This document shows positions 56,265 through 64,000 of a stretch of 64,000 bases of DNA, in pieces. The stretch spans positions 134,533 to 198,532 of the forward strand of contig CAVVFZ010000035.1 of the NCBI GenBank assembly GCA_963747555.1. Reading direction: 5' to 3'. The stretch's first letter is position 1; each line of letters begins with the position of its first letter. Below the pieces are notes generated by a model. It saw only the letters and a program-made list of their open reading frames with translations. It was not told where the DNA came from and made no database searches. The translations under genes were made by a program, and so were the position numbers. The DNA is from DUZB01 sp963747555 (lineage in GTDB: Bacteria > Desulfobacterota > DSM-4660 > Desulfatiglandales > Desulfatiglandaceae).

Positions 56265-57413
56265 ATGAGAAAAGAGGTCCTTACAGGGGAGTATTTTATG
56301 ACGGGGGATGTTGCCTGTGCTGAAGGCGCCATAGCCGCAGGCTGCAGATTCTTTGGAGGATACCCTATTACTCCTGCCACGGAGATCGCTGAACACATCT
56401 CGAGCCGTTTGCCGGAAGTGGGCGGGACCTTCATACAGATGGAAGATGAAATTGCCGCCATAGCCGCGGTAATCGGCGCGTCCTGTGCCGGCGTCAAGAG
56501 TATGACCGCCACCTCAGGACCCGGGTTCAGCCTGATGATGGAAAACATTGGTCTTGCGGTGATTACGGAGACTCCTTGTGTGGTGGTCAACGTGCAGCGG
56601 GCCGGTCCTTCCACCGGGCTCCCCACACAGGGGGCACAGGGAGATATGATGCAGGCAAGGTGGGGGTCCCACGGAGACTATCAAATTATCGCCATGGCGC
56701 CTTCGTCTCCCCAGGAATTATTTTATCAGACCATCGACGCCTTTAACCTGAGCGAAACCTATCGAGTGCCCGTGTTTATTATGACGGATGAGATGATCGG
56801 TCACCTGAGCGAAAGAGTCGTCATTCCCGAAGCGAAGACCATCAAAACAGTGTCGAGGCTCAAACCAAAAGGCAGAAAAGACCGCTTCATGCCTTTTGCG
56901 CCGGGACCTGATGGTATTGCCCCCATGGCCGCCGCGGGTGAGGGGTACAATATTCATGTAACGGGGTTGACCCATGATCAAAAAGGGTATCCCGTCATGA
57001 CGGTGGAAGCCCAAGAGTGCATGATGGCCCAGCTCATGGGGAAAATCAACCGGAACCTGGATCATATCATCCGTACGGAAAGCTACAGGTTGGAGGATGC
57101 GGAGATTGTGGTGGTTTCCTACGGGGTTTCCGCGCGGACAAGCCTGGCTGCCGTGGATGAGGCCCGTGAAAACGGCATGAAGGTCGGTTTGCTTCGGCTG
57201 ATAACCGTCTGGCCTTTTCCCGAGGAGCAGATCCGGGAGCTCTCCGCCAGGGTCAAAGGCTTTCTGACGGTGGAGATCAATCTGGGGCAGATCCACCTGG
57301 AAGTGGAGCGATGCGCCTGCGGAAGGGCGCCGGCCTACCTCGTGGGTCACCCGGGAGGTACGATTATTACACCGGAACAAGTGGTTGGCAGATTGCACGA
57401 ACTGTTCTTTTAA
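56265..57413 (+). CDS. korA: 2-oxoacid:ferredoxin oxidoreductase, alpha subunit
   Basis: A 382-residue subunit. GDVACAEGAIAAGCRFFGGYPITPATEIAEH is the hallmark start (given in part: GGYPITPATEI), and TSGPGFSLMMENIG with QRAGPSTGLPTQ are conserved pyrimidine-domain segments. With KorB it decarboxylates a 2-oxoacid such as 2-oxoglutarate to acyl-CoA and CO2, reversibly. ATG 56265 has an adjacent cggaga site; the frame upstream to 56178 overlaps KorD and is unconserved. Confidence 0.93.
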   Translation: MRKEVLTGEYFMTGDVACAEGAIAAGCRFFGGYPITPATEIAEHISSRLPEVGGTFIQMEDEIAAIAAVIGASCAGVKSMTATSGPGFSLMMENIGLAVITETPCVVVNVQRAGPSTGLPTQGAQGDMMQARWGSHGDYQIIAMAPSSPQELFYQTIDAFNLSETYRVPVFIMTDEMIGHLSERVVIPEAKTIKTVSRLKPKGRKDRFMPFAPGPDGIAPMAAAGEGYNIHVTGLTHDQKGYPVMTVEAQECMMAQLMGKINRNLDHIIRTESYRLEDAEIVVVSYGVSARTSLAAVDEARENGMKVGLLRLITVWPFPEEQIRELSARVKGFLTVEINLGQIHLEVERCACGRAPAYLVGHPGGTIITPEQVVGRLHELFF

Positions 57414-57433
57414 TCACCGTAAACAGGAAAAAA

Positions 57434-58285
57434 ATGGATCAGAATAAGTCTATCAGTCATCCTCTCGATCCTCTTCTCAGGACGGACAGGATTCCCCACA
57501 TATGGTGCCCCGGTTGCGGTATCGGTACAGCCTTTTCTTCGTGCCTTGTAGCACTGAAGGAAAGTGGGATTGATCTGGGCAAAACGACCATGGTGTCGGG
57601 AATCGGTTGCTCCGGGCGGGGCGCCGGTTACGTGAACCTGGATTCCTACCACACGACCCATGGCCGGGCTATTCCCTTTGCAACAGGGATGAAAATGGCA
57701 AATCCCGCCTTGAACGTGGTGGTTTTCAGTGGCGATGGAGACCTCTTTGCCATAGGAGGCAACCATTTCATCCATGCCGCGCGAAGAAATGTGGATCTGA
57801 CGGTGGTGTGCGTGAATAATTTTAATTACGGGATGACCGGTGGTCAGGCGGCGGCAACAACGCCTCTGTATTCAAAGACCACAACAACACAGATGGGCAA
57901 TCCGGACACTCCTTTCAATCTTCCTCTTCTGGCATACGCCGCAGGCGCCACCTATGTGGCGAGATGGACTATCCTCCATACACGCGATCTTACGGAATCG
58001 ATAAGGGAAGCTATTCTAAACAGAGGATTTTCATTTGTGGAGGTCCTTTCCCCCTGTCCCGTTAACTACGGCCGGCGAAATAAAGAAAAGCCCCTGGATA
58101 CACTACGAATCTATCGGGATAAGAGCATTATCAGGAACAATGCTCCCCCCTCGGAACTGGATCTCGATTTTGACAGGGCCGTTATATTAGGGAAATTTGT
58201 TCATATGGAAAAGCCCACCTGCACAGACAGATACGATAACACATGCAGGCCGAATGACCTGCTGGAAGAAGCCGGTCAGGAGTGA
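57434..58285 (+). CDS. korB: 2-oxoacid:ferredoxin oxidoreductase, beta (thiamine-binding) subunit
   Basis: About 283 residues. WCPGCGIGTAFSSCL and SGIGCSGRGAGYVN carry the beta-subunit cysteines, and SGDGDLFAIGGNHFIHAARRN with NNFNYGMTGGQ is the thiamine-diphosphate/Mg motif (GDG...N). ATG 57434 follows aggaaa; the longer frame from 57311 lies inside korA. The stop overlaps korC by GTGA. Confidence 0.93.
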   Translation: MDQNKSISHPLDPLLRTDRIPHIWCPGCGIGTAFSSCLVALKESGIDLGKTTMVSGIGCSGRGAGYVNLDSYHTTHGRAIPFATGMKMANPALNVVVFSGDGDLFAIGGNHFIHAARRNVDLTVVCVNNFNYGMTGGQAAATTPLYSKTTTTQMGNPDTPFNLPLLAYAAGATYVARWTILHTRDLTESIREAILNRGFSFVEVLSPCPVNYGRRNKEKPLDTLRIYRDKSIIRNNAPPSELDLDFDRAVILGKFVHMEKPTCTDRYDNTCRPNDLLEEAGQE

Positions 58286-58947
58286 AAACCGACATGCGTT
58301 CTACCGAACCTGAAAATGCGACATGGGAAAATCCGGGAGATGTGGAAGTGGGGAAGGTCCCGGCCGAAAAACAGGAAATCCTCTTCACCGGGTTCGGAGG
58401 CCAGGGAATTGTACTGGCCGGACGGATTCTCGGGAAAGCCGCGGCCATCGGAGACCATCGAAACAGCACCCTTGTGCAGGCCTATGGCCCTGAGGCCCGC
58501 GGGGGCGCCTGCAGCGCCCAGGTCATCATATCCGACGGGGCGATTCACTATCCTTATGTGAGGAAGCCTGCCATTCTGGTCTGCATGTCGCAGGCCGGTT
58601 TTGACAAATTCATCGACCAGATGGCGGAAAACGGGGTCCTCCTGATCGATCAGGATCTGGTGGCCTCAACAGGAGAAAAGGAGAAGGATTGTTTTTCCAT
58701 ACCATCTACCCGCCTGGCGGAGGAAATGGGCCGGAAGATGATGGCCAACATCATCATGTTTGGTTTTTTTACTGCCGTTACAGGGGCTGTTTCGGTGGAT
58801 GCGGCAAGGCAGGCCGTGAGAGAATCCGTACCAAAGGGGACTGAGGATATGAATACCAGTGCATTTAATAAGGGATACGATTACGGTATTGCCGTGTTGA
58901 AAGGGAGGCAAAAGAAGGCCACCGCCGAAAGAGGAGTCCACCCATGA
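58282..58947 (+). CDS. korC: 2-oxoacid:ferredoxin oxidoreductase, gamma subunit
   Basis: A 221-residue subunit. LFTGFGGQGIVLAGRILGKAA and YGPEARGGACSAQVIIS are the defining gamma-subunit motifs. The N-terminal 30 residues before EILFTG are an extra acidic extension. GTG 58282 overlaps korB, and ATG 58294 is an alternative start. It ends in an ATGA overlap with the HdrA-like gene, tying the oxidoreductase directly to the Hdr-like module. Confidence 0.92.
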   Translation: MKTDMRSTEPENATWENPGDVEVGKVPAEKQEILFTGFGGQGIVLAGRILGKAAAIGDHRNSTLVQAYGPEARGGACSAQVIISDGAIHYPYVRKPAILVCMSQAGFDKFIDQMAENGVLLIDQDLVASTGEKEKDCFSIPSTRLAEEMGRKMMANIIMFGFFTAVTGAVSVDAARQAVRESVPKGTEDMNTSAFNKGYDYGIAVLKGRQKKATAERGVHP

Positions 58948-61900
58948 AACGCCCCAAGGATCGCCTTCATAAAGTCATCGTCATCGGGGCTACACCTGCG
59001 GGAATTGCTGCTTCCAATAAACTTGGGGAATTGGGCATCCCGGTAACACTCGTGGATTGTGAAAACGATCTGGACAGGAAGCTGGCCAGGGAGGAGTGGC
59101 GCCTGGATTCGGGTGTGCCCTTTAATTTTGCCCAGAGATCGGGTCTGATCCGATTGATGCAGAATCCCCAGATCGATTGCGTGCTGCCTGCCAGGATTGA
59201 ATCGCTGAAGCATACTCCCCAGGGATTTCGCGCGAAAATCAGAAAATCTCCTGAATATATTGATCCCGAACGATGCGTCCTTTGCGGCCGTTGCGTTCAG
59301 GTCTGTCCTGTTGTTACCCCGAACGGAAGTTCTCCCATTCTTTTCAATAACAGAAGATCTCTCCCCGGCCGACCGGTCATAGACAAGCGGATGCAACCCC
59401 AGTGCCAGGCGGGATGTCCACTGGGCGTGAACGCCCAGGCCTATATCGCCCTGACAAGGGCGGGAAGGTACAAAGAGGCACTTCATATTATCAGGGAAGA
59501 TAATGTGCTGCCCGGCATCTGCGGAAGGATATGCACCCACCCCTGCGAGGCGTCATGCCGGCGCGGGGAGCTCGATGAGCCGATTGCCATCAGGGATATC
59601 AAACGATTCCTGGCGGATTATGAGGCATCCCCTGACGAGGAGGTGAAAATCCCAAAAAATGGAAAGAAAATCGCCATCGTGGGCTCGGGGCCCGCAGGGT
59701 TGGCCGCTGCGGGAGATCTGGCCCGATGGGGATACGAGGTGACGATTTTTGAAAAGGAAGAAAAGCCGGGAGGACTCCTTCAGTACGGAATCGGTGCTCA
59801 CCGGCTGCCGCGAGACATTCTGGAGAGAGACCTTGGGTATATTCGAAGCCTCGGCGTAACCTTTGTTACTTCCCATGCGGTAAATTTTGAGCATGGACTG
59901 GAAAGCCTCGCGGGCGAGTTCGATGCGGTGATAGTCACCACCGGTTCGTGGGCCGATCGCAGACTCGGAGTTCCTGGTGAAGACCTTACAGGCGTTGACG
60001 GATGTCTCCATGTCCTTTGTTCCTATTATAGAAACCATCCTGATGAGGTGGATGAAACGCACGAAAAGATGACCGGGAAACAGCGGAGTCCGTCGCGGTC
60101 ATCGGAGACGGCAATGCGGCATTCGATCTGGCCAGGACCATGAGGAGACTGGGGAATCAGGTCACGATTGTTACGTGGTTTCCCGAGGAAATGATCCCGG
60201 CCGACAGGGATGAAGTCAGGGAGGCCGTGGAGGAAGGGATTCAAATAGTGGATCGAACCCGGGTGGTCGGTTTCAAGGGGGAAAACGGCCGGTTCACCCA
60301 CCTGGAATGCCGTCCCACGGAACCGGGGAAACCGGATGCCAATGGGATTCCATGGCCCGTGATCATCGAGCCATCCGAGACCTTCCTTCTCGGGTTTGAT
60401 CGTGCCATTGTGGCCATCGGCCAAACAGGCGCTTATTTGCCGGAGGATGGGGAGAGAATAGACGGCGCAGGGGATCTGAGGATAACCTCCGCCGGTTTCG
60501 TGCAGGTGAATGAAAAATGGCGTACAAATATTCCGTCTGTTTATGCGGCCGGTGATGCGGTGTCCGGTCCTTCCAGCGTGGTCCAGTCCATGGCTTCCGG
60601 GAGGTCCGCGGCAAGATCCGTCCATGAAGATGTCAGCGGGATGACGATTTCGATCCGGAAGGAAGGCAGGCCGACGGATGCGCCTTTTCCTGAAATCTCC
60701 AAAGATATCCCTTCTCTCGCTCGGGCTACCATGCCGGAAAGGCAGCCTTCCGCAAGAAAGGACGGGTTTCTGGAGGTTGCTCTTGGGCTTGGTGAAAGCC
60801 AGGCCGTCCTTGAATCGCAGCGTTGTCTCCAGTGCGGCATCTGTTCTGAATGTTTTCTTTGTGTGGAGGCATGCGGCGACATTTCCGCCATCAATCACAG
60901 GGAGGGGTCCCGGGAGCTTATCGAACATGCGGGGGTTGTCATTATTGCGGATCCGGACAATGCCCCTCCCATAAAAGGGGAAGACGTGGTTCGCGCCTAT
61001 GGTCCGAAAACTGCCAGATCCGACGTGAACGCCATGATAACCAGGGGCTTTGCAGCGGCCGCGAACGCCATGATCATGCTGAGCAGTACTTCTCAGAGGC
61101 CAAAAGGAAGAGGAGTGTCTTTCCTGCCTCCCGACCCTGACCTTTCCCCTGAAATACGGATAGGGATCTTCGTCTGCAGGTGCAATGATGCATTGGGATG
61201 GCTTGAAGAGATGGACGAATATGTTCGGGATCTTCAAACCAGAGAACAGGTTGTCCATGCCGAAGTATTGAACGCGGCCTGTATTCCGGAAGGGTCTGTT
61301 GGCATCCTGCGATCCATCAGGGAAAAAGGGATCACAAGGATGGTCCTGGCATCCTGTGTGTGCTGCCCTCTTGATTTCGTTTGCAGCACCTGCACGGATC
61401 AGCGGAGCAGGCTGAAGAACGCCCTGTTTCGGGGAACCGGCGTCAGCCGGTCTATGGTGGAGACCTGCAATTTGCGGGGAGAAGCTCTTCGTTACATCGC
61501 CCAGGATCGGAAGACGGCCTTGGGCCGTTTTTCCGGCCTCATCGATCGTTCCATTAAAAGGGTCGCCAATCTGATGCCGCTTCCTGCTCCCGTGAGGACC
61601 TATAATTTCACCACTGCGGTCATCGGGAACTCTGATGCGGCCTTGACCAGCGCGAAGACCCTTTCCCGGGCAGGGCTTGAAGTTTTTATGTTCGGCTGTG
61701 GAGAGACCCTTTTCAAAAGGATCCGGAATATCAGAATATTCACTGTTTTGAAGGCGCGAAAGTGAATGGCATAAGTGGCACCCTTGGAAATTTCCATATT
61801 TATATCAACACGGAAGGTTTTCTGCAAACCATACAGGTTGGGGCCGTTATCCTGGGGGAGAAGGCAAGGGCAACGATTCCTTATATCCCCCAGGAAGGGT

Positions 61901-62373
61901 TGAAAAGCTCCATGGTTGCCTCCAAGATGCAGACGAGGGGGATCACCGGTACTCCCTTTCTCTCTCCTGGCGCAACCTCTATTGCCGGTCTTTTTCTGGC
62001 AAACCCTCCGGGCATCCACGTTTCTGAGCGGATACATGGTTCCGCGGCAGCGTTATTAGCGGCGGCCGTCATGCCGAGAGGACCTCGGCAGAGTAAGGGA
62101 TTTACAGTAGTAGTGGACGAGGAGATGTGCCGAGGCTGTGGAAGGTGCTTGAAAGTCTGCCCGTATCAGGCCATCACGCTGCATGAAAATCGGGCGGGAG
62201 GTTGGCACGGGGAGGTGGATGAAGCGTTGTGCAAGGGGTGCGGCAATTGCATTTCCGTGTGTCCTTCAAATGCTGCCGACAGTCCTTACCGAAACCAGAA
62301 ATTTTTGGAAAATCTGTTGAAGGAAGTCCTTGTTCAGCAACCGGAGAGGCGCCAGACAACCTATGGGACATAA
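58944..62373 (+). pseudogene. HdrA-like flavoprotein/polyferredoxin fusion, frame-broken twice
   Basis: Three frames join into about 1140 residues. Domains in order: a Rossmann start (VIVIGATPAGIAAS); a ferredoxin site (CVLCGRCVQVCP); a GltD-like part with the Fe-S region CPLGVNAQ...CEASCRRGE, an FAD site (IVGSGPAGLAAAGDLARWG) and an NAD(P) site (VAVIGDGNAAFDL); another cysteine group (CLQCGICSECFLC); an HdrA-like block (FVCRCND, ASCVCCPLDFVCSTC); and two C-terminal clusters (CRGCGRCLKVCP, CKGCGNCISVCP). Breaks are at 60078-60080 (A-run) and 61746-61749 (T-run), each one base short. It probably links NAD(P)H, ferredoxin from Kor and a disulfide, possibly by electron bifurcation. Confidence 0.78.
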
Positions 62374-62376
62374 CCT

Positions 62377-63129
62377 ATGAAAGATATGCAAATCATTCTG
62401 TTTCTGTGCAGCTGGGGGCCCCATGCGGCTTATCAGGCGCTTCAGGACAATATGGCTTCCATTCCGGGGGACATCAAGATGGTGCGAATCCCCTGTGCAG
62501 GAAGGATCAGTAAAGCTCTGCTTTTTAAATCCTTTGAAATGGGGGCAGACGGCGTGGCTCTTGTGGGTTGTGAGCCAGGCTCCTGTCGTTACGGGACCGG
62601 AACCGACAATGCCCATGAGCATGTAAAGGATACCCGTGGGATTTTGGATCTTTTGGGATTGGGCAGTAGCCGCCTTCGGCTTACTACTTTTCTTCCCGAT
62701 GAGTCGGAAAAGCTTCTTGCGTTTTTGACCGATTTCGCCCGGGAGATAGCGGAAATGGGTGAAAGTCCCGTTATACCGGTTTCGGAAGACGGGGACCGTA
62801 GGGAAACGGACCAGGTACTGAAGAATATTCTGTCCACCCATGATGTATATGCCTGCCAGGACTGCGGTAAATGTTCGTCCGCGTGCCCTCTGACATTATC
62901 CGGGAAACTTTTTTCTCCAAGGGCTCTCGCAGGCGCCGTCATCTCCGGACGTTTTGATGATCCCGAAGTGAAGAAAGATGTGTGGTCCTGCCTTACGTGC
63001 GGGCTGTGTTATGATCGGTGCCCCTCGGGGGTGAATTTTTCCGAATTTGTTCGGGATTTGCGTGTTTTCCTCCAGGAAAGAAGTGTGGAGCCCATTTATC
63101 GCACGGAGGGTTCTTTTAGTCTCTCATGA
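62377..63129 (+). CDS. MvhD/HdrC-like iron-sulfur fusion protein
   Basis: A 250-residue protein. The first 140 residues are MvhD-like (FLCSWGPHAAYQALQ, VRIPCAGRISKALLFKSFE, VGCEPGSCRYGTG) with a [2Fe-2S]-type cysteine set. The remainder is HdrC-like with two [4Fe-4S] motifs (CQDCGKCSSACP and CLTCGLCYDRCP). MvhD normally connects a hydrogenase or formate dehydrogenase to HdrA; the fusion with HdrC would shorten that path. It starts three bases after the HdrA-like stop and overlaps the next gene by ATGA. Confidence 0.85.
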   Translation: MKDMQIILFLCSWGPHAAYQALQDNMASIPGDIKMVRIPCAGRISKALLFKSFEMGADGVALVGCEPGSCRYGTGTDNAHEHVKDTRGILDLLGLGSSRLRLTTFLPDESEKLLAFLTDFAREIAEMGESPVIPVSEDGDRRETDQVLKNILSTHDVYACQDCGKCSSACPLTLSGKLFSPRALAGAVISGRFDDPEVKKDVWSCLTCGLCYDRCPSGVNFSEFVRDLRVFLQERSVEPIYRTEGSFSLS

Positions 63130-63959
63130 GGACCATGACTTCCAAGGATCTGAAAATATCCCATTGGGAATGGCTCCCATCGGATGTCCAGGGCGATTCC
63201 GAAAGCAAGACCTTGTTTTTTGGCGGATGCGCCCCCTATTTGGATCTTTTTCCAGAAAACATCTGGGAACCAAAACACGGGATATTCTGGTGGACAGACT
63301 TCGCCTGCTCAATTTCTTCGATATCCATCCTTTGTTGATTCCAGGCGAACGTTGCTGCGGCCATGATCTTCTCTGGTCCGGAGACAAGGAAAATTTTCTG
63401 AAACTGGCAAAATTGAATGCCGAGATGTTGAACGATAGCGGTGTGGAAGAAATTGTTACGGCCTGTCCGGAGTGCTATCGAACGCTTCACAGGGACTATG
63501 AAGGTTTCGGCATTCATCTGAACGCCCGAGTAACCCATATATTTATGAGCTCCTGGAAACGGAGATCGACAAAGGCGCGGTTGGTTTCCGGAAGATGGAG
63601 AACAGGATTACCTTTCAAGACCCCTGCAGGCTGAGCCGCTTAGAAAACCGTGCTGATCTGCCGAGAAAATTGATCGATCGCCTGAATCCACAGGCTTTTA
63701 CAGAGATGCAGGACTTCGGATCCAGCGCCGTTTGTTGCGGGAACAGCGCCTGGGTTGGATGCGACGCCTTCAGCAAGGCCCTTCAGGTGAAGCGTATCCG
63801 ACAGAAGATCGGACAAAAAGTGATTTGTTGGTGACCGCCTGCCCCAAATGCCAGATTCATCTCCGCTGTGCCATGGAGGATCCTTTTTTAGGCGAGGAAT
63901 TGAATATGGAGATGGCTGATCTTACGAGCGTCCTTGTTCGGAGCATACAGTGGGAGTAG
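63126..63959 (+). pseudogene. HdrB/HdrD-like CCG-domain protein, frame-broken three times
   Basis: Four frame segments join into about 280 residues with two cysteine-rich CCG domains: GERCCGHDLLWSGD with TACPECYRTLH, and QDPCRLSRLENR with SAVCCGNSAW and TACPKCQIHLRC. These domains hold the non-cubane cluster that reduces heterodisulfides in HdrB/HdrD and occur in related (Fe-S) proteins. Breaks are in TTTTT (63247-63251), near 63545-63550 and in AAAAA (63815-63819), each one base short. ATG 63126 overlaps the previous stop (ATGA). It completes an HdrABC-like set behind korDABC. Confidence 0.75.
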
Positions 63960-63986
63960 GAATGTTTCCAAAATTGAAAGCGGTGT

Positions 63987-64000
63987 GAGGAAAAAATGAA
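63987..64000 (+). CDS. Start of a next gene (five bases visible)
   Basis: A gagg ribosome site at 63987-63990 precedes ATG at 63996-63998 with normal spacing. Only the start codon and two bases lie in the window. Confidence 0.35.

Overview
The window looks like the chromosome of an anaerobic Gram-negative bacterium, most plausibly a deltaproteobacterium (Desulfobacterota). Evidence for this is an outer-membrane export set (LolD/LolE/LolA-like proteins and a beta-barrel), an AcrB-type RND pump, and a four-subunit 2-oxoacid:ferredoxin oxidoreductase joined to heterodisulfide-reductase-like genes. The taxon is an inference. I saw no rRNA, tRNA or CRISPR array.

Layout. (1) 1-7.9 kb: surface-polysaccharide genes, namely glycosyltransferases, a radical SAM/SPASM protein, a methyltransferase, a GNAT protein and a frame-broken PIG-L/glycosyltransferase fusion. 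(2) 7.9-24.5 kb: a lipid/polyketide assembly cluster with two FabF-like ketosynthases, a DarB-like KAS III, ACP, acyltransferase, crotonase, 3-hydroxyacyl-CoA dehydrogenase, FabI-type enoyl reductase and a DarA-like flavodoxin-fold protein. It also carries its own LolDE/LolA/beta-barrel export set and two acyltransferases, and is interrupted by one IS630-family element. (3) 24.6-29.6 kb, minus strand: a GT1 glycosyltransferase, two related NHxxxDG acyltransferases and a sulfotransferase. (4) 30-32.7 kb: a secreted papain-like protease, a second sulfotransferase and a small Spy-like periplasmic protein. (5) 32.9-48 kb: more polysaccharide genes, including GDP-fucose synthase, many GT2 enzymes and GT-C-like membrane proteins. 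(6) 48-55.8 kb: an AlgI/AlgJ-like O-acylation pair, an RND transporter, a small unknown protein and a third sulfotransferase. (7) 55.9-64 kb: a korDABC operon behind a near-consensus promoter, continuing into HdrA-, MvhD/HdrC- and HdrB/D-like genes.

How the genes may work together. Region 2 appears to build an alkyl chain on ACP. Its reductive cycle would use beta-oxidation-type enzymes (dehydrogenase, crotonase) plus FabI, because I see no FabG or FabZ homologue there. DarB/DarA-like proteins suggest two chains are joined into a dialkylresorcinol-like ring. Region 3 could glycosylate, acylate and sulfate that lipid, a logic like that of mycobacterial sulfolipids (ketosynthase, Pap acyltransferase, sulfotransferase, RND exporter). 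This product model is inference.

A striking technical feature is about 14 single-base frame breaks. Most are net losses of one base and several lie in homopolymers, and the protein similarity continues in the next frame. They may be sequencing errors, so genes called frame-broken here may be intact in the organism.
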